NCBI GenBank assembly: GCA_013377115.1
Contig: JACAAW010000023.1
Span: forward strand, 1-32,459
Reading direction: 5' to 3'
Source of the DNA: Bacteroidota bacterium
Lineage (GTDB): Bacteria > Bacteroidota > Bacteroidia > Bacteroidales > CG2-30-32-10
DNA length: 32,459 nt
The notes under the pieces were generated by a model. That model saw only the letters and a list, made by a program, of their open reading frames with translations, searched no databases and was not told the origin of the DNA. Positions 1 through 8,223 of the stretch are shown piece by piece; the stretch's first letter is position 1, and every line of letters starts with the position of its first letter. Both the position numbers and the translations under genes were made by a program.

Positions 1-21
1 GTGTAAATATATAAATATATG

Positions 22-29
22 TATATTTG
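22..29 (+). promoter_or_regulatory. Candidate -7 element for the octaheme cytochrome gene
   Basis: TATATTTG is an exact match to the Bacteroidota -7 consensus TAnnTTTG. It would give a leader of about 75 nt before the ATG at 112. The -33 element would fall at or beyond the window edge, so only half of the promoter can be judged. Confidence 0.4.
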
Positions 30-111
30 CATTGAATTATTTTATGATAATTGTCAGTTTTATTTATGACGAATCTAGTATTGATATTATAGTTACAAAA
101 TTTTTTTTATT

Positions 112-1998
112 ATGAAAAACAAAGCAAACATTACAAAAGCAATTTTATTTTTGATTGGAATCACCTTTATTTCAGGGTGTATTATCGAATCGAAAATGGT
201 GAACGCATGGTTACCAAAAGACAGTAGGCCCTACAAAATTTCATTTCCTGTCGAAACTGTGAATTCAGAGAAATTCGAACTTATTGCAAAAAAACTTAAG
301 TCAGAATATGCTCTTAATTTTAAACATATTGACATTTTTAGAAAAAATGGAATCATGTCATACGAAGGACCAGAAACATGTTTGAAATGTCATAAAGAAA
401 TTGAAGTTGAGGATCATATTTCTCATGAAAAGAAAAAAGTTGATTTGATGGATAATTTAGTTTCATCGGCTCATTATACTTTTTACACAAAATCGCGGGA
501 TAATGTTTATGGCTTTAACGGAAAATTGGCAGATAATTTTGGAATGGGAAAAATCGATCGTCCTTGTCCAAAACCTGGTTCTTTTGCAACAACAGCATGG
601 GCAGAAATTGTAATTACAAAAAAAGGTGATACACTTTCAGAAGGTTGTGGACAATGCCATATTGGTGGTCAATACCAAGCACCAATGGGAAGCTTTATCA
701 TTGGTTACAAAGAATTGAAAAAAGAAAAGAAAGCGATTGATTGTTTGATTTGTCATGCTGCTGCTTATGATATGAATAAGAAACAAGTTACTCATGATAA
801 ACATGGAAATCGTTGGACACAAGATAGAACTTTAGAAGCAGCAATGTCAGTTACAAAGACTACTTCGCAAACATGTTTGAGATGTCATCAGCATAATTTT
901 GGTGGCGATATTTATATTGATAAAGCAGATAGTTCATTTATGCAAAGTATGTTAAATACAGGAACTGACCGTCCAAGAGTTTTACATCCAGGATCGAAAC
1001 GTGGAACTCCATATTCACCATCATGGGATGTTCATGCTAAAGCAGGTATTAATTGTACTGAATGTCATAAAACAGAAGGTCATCTTATTGCAAAAGGAAA
1101 ACATACTACAACCATGATGGCAAATGATTTACCAGGTGTTGAAGTATCTTGTGAAAATTGTCATACAAAAGAACCTCATAATTCTAATAAAGAAACTTCA
1201 TCGTTTTTAAATGCACATACAAATAAAATTGCTTGTGTTACTTGCCATATTACTTCATTGCATCCAGATAATGCAACTCGCAGAGATTTCTCAAAACCAG
1301 TATTTGAAGAAGAAGCCGGGATTTATATTTATAATGATGAATCCAAAGAAGTTGCCCCAAATAAAGGAATAGGTTATGTTTGGTGGGATGGTGATGCAAC
1401 TTTCCTTGGAAATCCAATTGGAGCGAATCCAAATGGAAAGAATCTTTATACTTTTTATAAACCCCAAAATATTTGGCCAGAGTATAAAGATTTTAATTAT
1501 ACAAAATGGTTTGAGGAAACAATGAGACCAATTTCTTCAAAGAAACCTTCAAAACTTTATGCAATGAAATATTTTAATGGTCGTCAGCATATCGATTTAC
1601 AAAATATTGGACCATTTGGTGGCATGTTTGTTCCATATAATTTACCAACTTATTATCTAACTGGAAATCCAGATTTGGCTGCAAAAGTTGAAGCAGGAAA
1701 AAGTATGATGAAAAGAATGTATGGAGGTGTTTTCAAACTTTATATGATGAATAAATTCTTGAAATTCATGTATACTGACGGCTGGAATACCAGACCGTAT
1801 AAAGATGTTGTAGCTGGTAAAAAAGTTGAAGCCCGCTGGTTGCCAGCTGATGCAATGTTGGAAATTAGCCATTCTGTTCGCAAAGACGGTGCATTTACCT
1901 GCATCAATTGCCACACAAAAAACGGAGTTATTGATTTTAAAGCATTGGGTTATACAACTGAAGAAGTCGAAAAATTAAGTCAAGATCCTTTAAAATAA
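112..1998 (+). CDS. Octaheme c-type cytochrome lipoprotein, tetrathionate-reductase (OTR)-like family
   Basis: The 628-residue protein has a lipoprotein signal: a hydrophobic stretch at residues 10-20 followed by the lipobox ISGC with Cys23. It carries eight CxxCH heme-binding motifs, starting at residues 90, 179, 211, 255, 315, 347, 375 and 597. Seven lie in the N-terminal half. The eighth is near the C-terminus after a region of about 200 residues with no heme motif, in the context LEISHSVR...CINCH...ALGY. From memory this spacing and C-terminal motif resemble the octaheme tetrathionate reductase family, which reduces tetrathionate, nitrite or hydroxylamine in vitro. That assignment is from recall, not a search. 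The likely location is the periplasm or outer membrane, attached by lipid. No partner quinol oxidase or cytochrome-maturation gene is visible, but the window starts only 111 nt upstream. A bidirectional terminator follows, so it is probably the last or only gene of its transcript. Confidence 0.88.
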   Translation: MKNKANITKAILFLIGITFISGCIIESKMVNAWLPKDSRPYKISFPVETVNSEKFELIAKKLKSEYALNFKHIDIFRKNGIMSYEGPETCLKCHKEIEVEDHISHEKKKVDLMDNLVSSAHYTFYTKSRDNVYGFNGKLADNFGMGKIDRPCPKPGSFATTAWAEIVITKKGDTLSEGCGQCHIGGQYQAPMGSFIIGYKELKKEKKAIDCLICHAAAYDMNKKQVTHDKHGNRWTQDRTLEAAMSVTKTTSQTCLRCHQHNFGGDIYIDKADSSFMQSMLNTGTDRPRVLHPGSKRGTPYSPSWDVHAKAGINCTECHKTEGHLIAKGKHTTTMMANDLPGVEVSCENCHTKEPHNSNKETSSFLNAHTNKIACVTCHITSLHPDNATRRDFSKPVFEEEAGIYIYNDESKEVAPNKGIGYVWWDGDATFLGNPIGANPNGKNLYTFYKPQNIWPEYKDFNYTKWFEETMRPISSKKPSKLYAMKYFNGRQHIDLQNIGPFGGMFVPYNLPTYYLTGNPDLAAKVEAGKSMMKRMYGGVFKLYMMNKFLKFMYTDGWNTRPYKDVVAGKKVEARWLPADAMLEISHSVRKDGAFTCINCHTKNGVIDFKALGYTTEEVEKLSQDPLK

Positions 1999-2013
1999 TA
2001 GGAGTAAGTAAAA

Positions 2014-2053
2014 TAAAAAAGCCAAACAATGAAAAAGTGTTTGGCTTTTTTAT
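2014..2053. terminator. Bidirectional rho-independent terminator between convergent genes
   Basis: A perfect 13-bp inverted repeat (AAAAAGCCAAACA at 2016-2028 and TGTTTGGCTTTTT at 2038-2050) encloses a 9-nt loop. It is A-rich on one side and T-rich on the other, so it can end transcription in both directions. It lies 15 nt after the cytochrome stop codon and about 130 nt beyond the stop of the opposing T9SS gene. Confidence 0.85.
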
Positions 2054-2059
2054 TGGGAA

Positions 2060-2111
2060 ATTGTCAATTATTTTGATGAAAAAATACTTGTCATTCTTAG
2101 AAGAAAGTTTG
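2060..2111 (+). repeat. Left copy of an imperfect direct repeat flanking the T9SS gene
   Basis: The segment starts ATTGTCAATTATTTTGATG and runs into an A-tract and TACTTG. It matches 4029-4083 (ATTGTCAATCATTTTGTTG, A-tract, TATTTG), with two substitutions in the first 19 nt and a 3-nt difference in A-tract length. Similarity becomes weak after about 36 nt. The copies lie on either side of the gene at 2182-3942. AT-rich composition lowers the significance. Confidence 0.45.
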
Positions 2112-2181
2112 TCAAAGGTTAAAGTTGTATCAATTGCCAGAATGAATGAAGCAGGATTTATTTTGGGCCATTAGAAAAGAG

Positions 2182-3942
2182 TTATTGTATTAATAATTTT
2201 CCATTTCCAACAAAACCATTCTTGTCTTCAATTCTGTAAAAGTACATTCCACCTTCTAGGTTTTCTTTTTGAATAATTAATTCTTTACCGTTTAAATCTT
2301 TTAACTGTTTTACTTCTTTCCCAAGTACGTCATAAATACTGATTATTCCTGATTGCAATTCTTTTGAAAGTTGCAAAGTTGTTGAAGTGTTGAAAGGGTT
2401 AGGAAATAAAATTATTTGGTTTAAGGAATTATACAAATTTGATACACCTAGAGTTATATTAATAGTATTTAATGTTTGATTAGTTAAAACAACTGGATTA
2501 GAATCAAAATAAATTCCAGCCAAGTTTTTTATTTGAGTACCATTCGAAAGGTTTGGCTTTTGTCTTATTTTATAAGAAACAAAACCATGACTTAACATTT
2601 GATTTGCGCCACTATCTGGTAATTGAATATTCTGAAAATCGAATTTTAAAATGTGACCATCAATAATATAAAATTGCATTGGATGGCTAGAGTATAAAAT
2701 TTGAATAGAATTTAATTCTAAATTAATACTAAGGGTATCCAAAATATAAACATCTGTAGCAGTTGCGTTTCCTGTGTTTTGAAATCCAATTGTATATGTC
2801 AATGTAGTATTTGCAGCTATTTCTCCTAGTGGTCCATTTCCTCTGGGGCTAACATCTTTATAATTTGGATCCCAGGCTGAAACAACGGGGTAGCAAAGAT
2901 TAACTGTATTATTTGAAACATTAATGTCACCGGCCGTTGGAGAAGCATTAAATGAATAACATAAAGTATCTCCAATCACCACTCCAGGTGCAAGATTAAA
3001 ATACATCATATTGTTAATACTTCCTTGACCATAAGTTAAAGAATTTAAATTTGAAAAATTCCATGTCCAAATTTGTCCACCTCCCGAAGTTGGAGGATTT
3101 AGGGCGTAAACAAAACTTAATTGTGGATCAAGATTTAATGTATATGAACCTGAAATAGGATTACATGAAATATCATTTATTCCAACAGATATTAATGCTG
3201 AGTTTCCTATTACAAATGGATGATATGAAGATGAAATTGATAAATCAAAATTACTATTACAAATTACTGCAAAATTCAAAGTATCCGAACCAGAGGAAGT
3301 AAAATTTAGCATTCCTGAAACTGGACAAGTCATAGTGTATCCCATTTGTTGTAATGCAGTAGTGTTTACAACAGCAGTATAATTTACGTTGTTAGGAATA
3401 CTCATGTAATTTGGATAAGTTAAAGTCCAGGTATTGGCCCAAACTGATGTACCATTATAAAGAGTGTAAGGTAAAAACGTAAGTACTGAGTCCCCAGCAT
3501 CTAAAATGCAATTGGAATTGTTGTCTAAAAAAGCATTAGTAAATAAATTAGAGCAATTATTTGTCAATATTACTTCATCAGGATGGAAAAGTGTATCAGA
3601 GTTTCCATAATTATCCGAAACAATATAGGTAACATCAAAATTACCCAATGATAAATAGGTATGCATAAATGAAGTGCAAAACCAAGGATAAAGAGGATTA
3701 GAAGTTGCTGCCATTGTTTGTGATGTTCCATCACCAAAAAAAGCTTGATAAGTAATTGTGTCTGTTGAAGTGTAACCAGATAAATTTAAACATAAGGTAA
3801 ATGCCATCCATACTGGTGGTGTTGCTCCACAATTGTTTACGCTGCTGGAATCATTGGCATAAGTAATATTGATTGACTGTTGGCTAAAACAATAAAAGCT
3901 TAAAATTAGAAAGCTGGAAATAAGTAAAATTTTCTTTTTCAT
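2182..3942 (-). CDS. Secreted surface protein with PKD-like and DUF11-like regions and a T9SS type A sorting domain
   Basis: This is a 586-residue exported protein. A Sec signal peptide occupies residues 1-20, ending CFSQQ. Residues about 60-128 resemble a PKD fold (FFGDGTS, then FMHTYLSLGNFDVTYIVSD). A short segment around 140-152 (DNNSNCILDAGD) looks like a calcium-binding SdrD-B-type motif. Residues about 357-490 carry the conserved repeat domain common in T9SS cargo (WDPNYKDVSP, then LTYTIGFQNTGNATATDVYILD). The C-terminal domain, about 510-586, starts with FPNPFNTSTT and contains IYDVLGKEV and GGMYFYRI, typical of type A sorting domains that direct export through the Por/T9SS outer-membrane machinery. 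The protein is probably anchored on the surface or released. No enzymatic domain is visible; an adhesion or matrix role is an inference. It is a single gene with its own promoter, convergent with the cytochrome gene. Confidence 0.9.
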   Translation of the reverse strand: MKKKILLISSFLILSFYCFSQQSINITYANDSSSVNNCGATPPVWMAFTLCLNLSGYTSTDTITYQAFFGDGTSQTMAATSNPLYPWFCTSFMHTYLSLGNFDVTYIVSDNYGNSDTLFHPDEVILTNNCSNLFTNAFLDNNSNCILDAGDSVLTFLPYTLYNGTSVWANTWTLTYPNYMSIPNNVNYTAVVNTTALQQMGYTMTCPVSGMLNFTSSGSDTLNFAVICNSNFDLSISSSYHPFVIGNSALISVGINDISCNPISGSYTLNLDPQLSFVYALNPPTSGGGQIWTWNFSNLNSLTYGQGSINNMMYFNLAPGVVIGDTLCYSFNASPTAGDINVSNNTVNLCYPVVSAWDPNYKDVSPRGNGPLGEIAANTTLTYTIGFQNTGNATATDVYILDTLSINLELNSIQILYSSHPMQFYIIDGHILKFDFQNIQLPDSGANQMLSHGFVSYKIRQKPNLSNGTQIKNLAGIYFDSNPVVLTNQTLNTINITLGVSNLYNSLNQIILFPNPFNTSTTLQLSKELQSGIISIYDVLGKEVKQLKDLNGKELIIQKENLEGGMYFYRIEDKNGFVGNGKLLIQ

Positions 3943-3972
3943 ATTCTTCGATTTAAAGTGTTAAATTCTATA

Positions 3973-4002
3973 CAAATATACATAATTATTTGATTTATGC
4001 AA
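3973..4002 (-). promoter_or_regulatory. Bacteroidota-type promoter of the T9SS protein gene
   Basis: On the minus strand, TTG (4000-4002), a 19-nt spacer and TATATTTG (3973-3980) match the TTG-N17-23-TAnnTTTG consensus. The predicted transcription start is about 24 nt before the ATG at 3942. Confidence 0.65.
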
Positions 4003-4028
4003 GTTTATGTCATGTTTTTTGAAAATTT

Positions 4029-4083
4029 ATTGTCAATCATTTTGTTGAAAAAAAAATATTTGCCTTTCTATTAAAAACTTTGG
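4029..4083 (+). repeat. Right copy of an imperfect direct repeat flanking the T9SS gene
   Basis: This is the partner of 2060-2111 (see that entry). It lies just upstream of the parE -7 element, so it may be part of the ancestral parE leader region. Confidence 0.45.
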
Positions 4084-4089
4084 TTTGTA

Positions 4090-4097
4090 TATCTTTG
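4090..4097 (+). promoter_or_regulatory. Candidate -7 element of parE
   Basis: TATCTTTG is an exact TAnnTTTG match 34 nt before the parE ATG. I see no TTG at the usual 17-23 nt upstream; the nearest gives a 27-nt spacer. The promoter is therefore incompletely supported. Confidence 0.4.
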
Positions 4098-4130
4098 CAA
4101 ACATTAAAGATTTTATAAGCGATTTTAGAA

Positions 4131-5978
4131 ATGAGTGCAGAAAATTACAACGACGATAGTATTCGGTCGCTAGAGTGGGATGAGCATATTAGGCTGCGTC
4201 CGGGGATGTACATTGGGAAGCTTGGTGATGGTGCTTCGCAAGATGATGGAATTTATGTTTTAATAAAAGAAGTTCTTGATAATTCCATTGACGAATATGT
4301 TATGGGATTTGGTAGGACCATTGACGTTACCATAAAAGAACAAAAAGTTACCATTCGCGATTACGGAAGAGGTATTCCTTTGGGAAAAGTTATTGACTGT
4401 GTTTCTAAAATCAATACTGGTGCAAAATACGATTCTAATGTTTTCAAGAAATCCGTTGGTTTAAATGGAGTTGGTACTAAAGCAGTAAATGCCCTATCAA
4501 GTTTTTTTAAAGTTTCATCCATACGCGAAGGAAAAACAAAAGTAGTTGAATTCAATCATGGAAAACTAGCTATTGAAAATCCAGAAGAATCTTCTGAAGC
4601 GCGCACCGGTACTCTTATCAATTTTATTCCCGATGAAACAATTTTTGGGAAATATCATTTTATTTCGGAATATATTGAGAAACTATTATGGAACTACGCA
4701 TTCCTAAATACTGGTCTCACCATTAATTTCAATGGAGAAAAAATAAATTCTCAAAATGGTTTACTTGATTTACTTACCAGAAATATTGATGGTGAAATTC
4801 TCTATCCAATTATTCACATTAAAGAAGACGATTTAGAATTTGCCATTACCCATTTCGAAAATCAATATGGCGAAGTTTATTATTCATTTGTAAATGGTCA
4901 GCACACCACCCAAGGCGGAACACACCAAGCTGCTTTTAGAGAAGCATTGGTGAAAACCATTCGTGAGTTTTATAAAAAAGATTTCGATCCAAGTGATATA
5001 CGTACTTCAATAATTGCTGCTTTAAGCATAAAAATTCAAGAACCAGTTTTCGAATCACAAACCAAAACAAAATTAGGTTCGCAATTGATAGAGCCCGATG
5101 GACAAACTGTTCGTAATTATATTTTCGACATCGTAAAACGGAAACTCGATAATTTCTTGCATATGAATCCAGCCGTTGCTGATTCGATGCTAAAAAAGAT
5201 TACACAATCAGAAAAAGAACGCAAAGAAATGGCGAATATCAAGAAAATCGCCAAGGATAGCGTAAAAAAAGCCAGTTTGTTTAATAAGAAATTAAGGGAT
5301 TGTAGGATTCATTATAATTCAAGCGACGAACGTGGTTTAGAAACCACCTTATTTATTACTGAAGGTGATTCTGCTAGTGGTTCTATCACAAAATCAAGAG
5401 ATGTAAACACTCAAGCTGTATTTAGCTTAAAAGGAAAACCGTTAAATTGTCATGGATTAAGCAAGAAAATTGTTTATGAAAACGAAGAATTTAATCTACT
5501 GCAATCAGCTTTAAATATCGAAGAAGATATAGATAACTTGAGATACAACAATATTGTAATTGCCACTGATGCTGATGTGGACGGAATGCATATCCGCCTT
5601 TTATTAATGACTTTCTTTTTACAGTTTTTTCCTGATTTAGTAAAAAATGGTCATATTTATATTTTGCAAACGCCACTTTTTAGAGTTAGGAATAAATCAA
5701 AAACAATTTATTGCTACTCAGAAGAAGAAAGAAAAAGTGCAATGGAAGAGTTGGGAGCAAAACCAGAAATAACTCGATTTAAAGGTTTGGGAGAAATTTC
5801 ACCTGATGAATTTAAACATTTTATTGGAGCTTCAATTAGACTCGATCCAGTTATTTTGCGTCGGGATTCTAATCTCCATGAATTACTTTCATTTTATATG
5901 GGCAAAAATACACCCGAAAGACAAAATTTTATTATTGAAAATCTTAGAGTAGAGGTTGATTTAGTAGAATCTGAATAA
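4131..5978 (+). CDS. parE: DNA topoisomerase IV subunit B (ParE/GyrB-type ATPase subunit)
   Basis: The 615 residues are close to the usual ParE length (about 630 in E. coli). In order, it has a GHKL ATPase domain with the catalytic Glu/Asn in [11 protein letters not shown], the nucleotide-binding loop DYGRGIP and the lid [14 protein letters not shown]; a transducer domain with the QTK-loop sequence [11 protein letters not shown]; a Toprim domain with Glu in [10 protein letters not shown] and the metal-binding DxD in [10 protein letters not shown]; and the tail motif [12 protein letters not shown]. Together with ParC it uses ATP to decatenate and relax daughter chromosomes. Its usual partner gene is normally next to it in Bacteroidota, but here parC starts at 19978, about 14 kb downstream. 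No insertion of the GyrB type is seen, which favours topoisomerase IV over gyrase. Confidence 0.96.
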   Translation: MSAENYNDDSIRSLEWDEHIRLRPGMYIGKLGDGASQDDGIYVLIKEVLDNSIDEYVMGFGRTIDVTIKEQKVTIRDYGRGIPLGKVIDCVSKINTGAKYDSNVFKKSVGLNGVGTKAVNALSSFFKVSSIREGKTKVVEFNHGKLAIENPEESSEARTGTLINFIPDETIFGKYHFISEYIEKLLWNYAFLNTGLTINFNGEKINSQNGLLDLLTRNIDGEILYPIIHIKEDDLEFAITHFENQYGEVYYSFVNGQHTTQGGTHQAAFREALVKTIREFYKKDFDPSDIRTSIIAALSIKIQEPVFESQTKTKLGSQLIEPDGQTVRNYIFDIVKRKLDNFLHMNPAVADSMLKKITQSEKERKEMANIKKIAKDSVKKASLFNKKLRDCRIHYNSSDERGLETTLFITEGDSASGSITKSRDVNTQAVFSLKGKPLNCHGLSKKIVYENEEFNLLQSALNIEEDIDNLRYNNIVIATDADVDGMHIRLLLMTFFLQFFPDLVKNGHIYILQTPLFRVRNKSKTIYCYSEEERKSAMEELGAKPEITRFKGLGEISPDEFKHFIGASIRLDPVILRRDSNLHELLSFYMGKNTPERQNFIIENLRVEVDLVESE

Positions 5979-5994
5979 GATTTTTTTATTTTTA

Positions 5995-6026
5995 TTTGAA
6001 TTGAAAATGAATTGGTAGTATATTGC
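5995..6026 (+). promoter_or_regulatory. Weak candidate promoter before the TMTC-like gene
   Basis: TTTG (5995-5998), a 20-nt spacer and TATATTGC (6019-6026) fit the layout. The -7 box matches only six of eight consensus positions. Confidence 0.25.
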
Positions 6027-6065
6027 ATCTTCAATTTACTTTATTGAAATCGACAAAAATAAAAA

Positions 6066-8087
6066 ATGAAGATCGAAGCAAAAAAGAAACAACCAAAACA
6101 TCAAGTTAAACCTGATTCAAAAAAGGTAATTCCTGTAGCATCTAAGTCCAATCGTTATTATATTATTCTATTTACAGTAATAACTTTCATTTTATATGGA
6201 AATACCTTGTTTAATAAGTATTCCATGGACGATGATTTTGTTGTTTATAATAATAAAACAGTTCAAAAAGGTGTAAAAGCAATTCCGAAAATTTTTACAA
6301 GCCTTTACTCAGAAGGAAAATTGCAATACGAATATCGGCCAATTGTTAAAATTAGTTTTGCTCTTGAAAGTCAAATTTTCGGAGCCAAACCTGGTGTGAG
6401 TCATTTTTTTAATATTCTGCTTTTCCTTGCTACTGCTGTTATGCTATTTTATTTGCTGAAAAAGTTTTTAAAGGATTATAATATACTTTTTCCTGTAATT
6501 ATTGTCATTTTGTTTATTGCACATCCGATTCATACCGAAGTGGTGGCAAGTTTAAAAAATAGAGACGCATTAATAAGCTTTCTATCTGTGCTGATTTCAC
6601 TGCATTTTTTTGTGAGATATATTGAAATTAAAAAAATCTGGACGATTTTTGTTGCAATGTTCTTTTTCATTCTGGGATATCTTTCCAAAATAGACATCAT
6701 GACATTTATTGTTGTCATACCATTGGTACTTTATTTTTTTACCGATGCAAAACCAAAAGAAATATTTATTGTGTTTACAATATTGGTAATAGCATTCTTT
6801 CTTTCAAGATTAGGTCCAAAATTATATCTTCCATCGCCGGATCGACAAATTTCATTTTTTGAAAATCCATTGTATTTTGAGAAAAGTATATTTATTAGGA
6901 CGGCTACAGGTTTTTGGGGTTTATTATTTTATTTAAAATTGCTAATTCTCCCTCATCCTTTGGTTTTTTATTATGGTTATAATGAAATTCCAATAGTGAA
7001 TTTTGGAAATATCCTGGTAATATTGTCTATCATTATTCATTTAGCTCTTTTTGTTTATGCTATAATGAAGATTAAAGAAAAGCATTTACTCTCATTTATT
7101 ATTTTATTCTATTTGGTGACAATTTCTATGTTTTCAAATGTGCTTAAACCAGCTGTTGGTATTGTTGCTGAGCGTTTTATTTATATCTCATCTTTGAGTT
7201 TTTGTATGGCAGTAGCTTATTTTATTTTTAAATATTTGAAAATTGACTTTAAGGGGAAGTTAATTCCTTCGGCAATTAAAAACAAAGTTTACATTATATT
7301 GTTAATTATTTTAGTTCCATATTCAGCAAAAACGATTTCAAGAAATTCTGACTGGAAAGATTTTAAATCTTTGTATTCTGCCGATATTGACCATTTGGAA
7401 AATTCAGCAAAAGCAAATACGCTTTATGCTAGTTTATTGCTTTCAGAAGCACATAAAAATCCAAAAGCTCCTGATGTTCAAGAGAAATTGAAAATGGCAA
7501 TTAAATATTATGAAAAAGCTGTTGAAATCTATCCAAAATACGCCACTTCATTAAATAATTTAGGCTCAATTTATTTTATTTTTTATCAAGATTATAAAGC
7601 TGCAGAACCCTACTTTTTAAAAGCACTTGAAGCCAAACCAGATTATGAAGAGTCTTGTTTTAACTTGGCTTTTACGTATGAAAAAATGGGAAAAAATAAA
7701 AAAGCCAAAAGGTATTATTTGAAAGCCATTTCAATAAAACCCGATTATATTGTAGCATACTCGAATTTAGCGAATTTAGTGTATTCAACTGGCGATCCAA
7801 AAACTGCAATCGAGATTAATAACTATGCAATGAAGGCTGAACCAACTTCTGATATGCCTTATATCAATAATGGAAATTATTGTCTTTTGGGTTCAGATAC
7901 AATAAAAGCTGTTGAATGGTGGGAAGTTGCTTTAAAGAAAAACCCATCAAATGAAAAATTATGCAATAGTTTGGGGAATTATTTCCGTTCTAAAGGAAAT
8001 ACAACAAAATCAAATTATTATTTTGATTTGGAAAATAAAGCAAATCGGTTAAGGCAAAAATCTATAAACGAAAGTGGAAAAAATTAG
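6066..8087 (+). CDS. TMTC-like polytopic glycosyltransferase (GT-C fold) with C-terminal TPR repeats
   Basis: This 673-residue membrane protein starts with a basic cytoplasmic segment (1-30) and a first membrane helix at about 31-48. A first external loop follows with an acidic DDD motif (55-57, in SMDDDFVVYNN), then YRPIVKISFALE. Around ten further hydrophobic helices run to about residue 420. An acidic first loop with many helices is the hallmark of GT-C transferases that use polyprenyl-phosphate sugars. Residues about 475-655 contain five to six TPR units (for example YYEKAVEIYPKYATSLNNLG and YYLKAISIKPDYIVAYSNLA). The combination resembles TMTC O-mannosyltransferases and their bacterial relatives. 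The sugar and target are unknown. Glycosylation of exported proteins is an inference supported by the GT2 and flippase genes downstream. Confidence 0.75.
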   Translation: MKIEAKKKQPKHQVKPDSKKVIPVASKSNRYYIILFTVITFILYGNTLFNKYSMDDDFVVYNNKTVQKGVKAIPKIFTSLYSEGKLQYEYRPIVKISFALESQIFGAKPGVSHFFNILLFLATAVMLFYLLKKFLKDYNILFPVIIVILFIAHPIHTEVVASLKNRDALISFLSVLISLHFFVRYIEIKKIWTIFVAMFFFILGYLSKIDIMTFIVVIPLVLYFFTDAKPKEIFIVFTILVIAFFLSRLGPKLYLPSPDRQISFFENPLYFEKSIFIRTATGFWGLLFYLKLLILPHPLVFYYGYNEIPIVNFGNILVILSIIIHLALFVYAIMKIKEKHLLSFIILFYLVTISMFSNVLKPAVGIVAERFIYISSLSFCMAVAYFIFKYLKIDFKGKLIPSAIKNKVYIILLIILVPYSAKTISRNSDWKDFKSLYSADIDHLENSAKANTLYASLLLSEAHKNPKAPDVQEKLKMAIKYYEKAVEIYPKYATSLNNLGSIYFIFYQDYKAAEPYFLKALEAKPDYEESCFNLAFTYEKMGKNKKAKRYYLKAISIKPDYIVAYSNLANLVYSTGDPKTAIEINNYAMKAEPTSDMPYINNGNYCLLGSDTIKAVEWWEVALKKNPSNEKLCNSLGNYFRSKGNTTKSNYYFDLENKANRLRQKSINESGKN

Positions 8088-8145
8088 TTAAATAATAATT
8101 TTTACTAATTGTTTTGTTTTCAGTCCGTTTCTTTATTCCTCTATT

Positions 8146-8163
8146 AGGTTTTAAACCTTTTTT
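8146..8163 (+). terminator. Weak terminator-like hairpin after the TMTC-like gene
   Basis: AGGTT and AACCT form a short stem around a 3-nt loop (8146-8158), followed by a run of T to 8163. Five base pairs is weak for a terminator. Its position between the stop at 8087 and a clear promoter at 8174 fits a transcript boundary. Confidence 0.35.
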
Positions 8164-8173
8164 GTCGATAATT

Positions 8174-8204
8174 TTTGTGATTTCTATTTATTGATGTATA
8201 TTTG
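8174..8204 (+). promoter_or_regulatory. Bacteroidota-type promoter of the radical SAM/ACP/glycan operon
   Basis: TTTG (8174-8177), a 19-nt spacer and TATATTTG (8197-8204) are a complete consensus match. The predicted start lies about 13 nt before the ATG at 8224. It probably drives the radical SAM gene and perhaps the whole plus-strand run to 13473. Confidence 0.7.
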
Positions 8205-8223
8205 TTTTTATTAAAACCAAATA

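Noticed and set aside
2076-2174. Possible 32-residue peptide (starting MKKYLSFLEE)
   Set aside because: It overlaps the left direct repeat and has no clear homologue or promoter. A chance frame is more likely.
8088-8223. Cobalamin riboswitch ahead of the B12 radical SAM gene
   Set aside because: The 136-nt gap has no B12 box and is too short; it contains an ordinary promoter and a weak hairpin.
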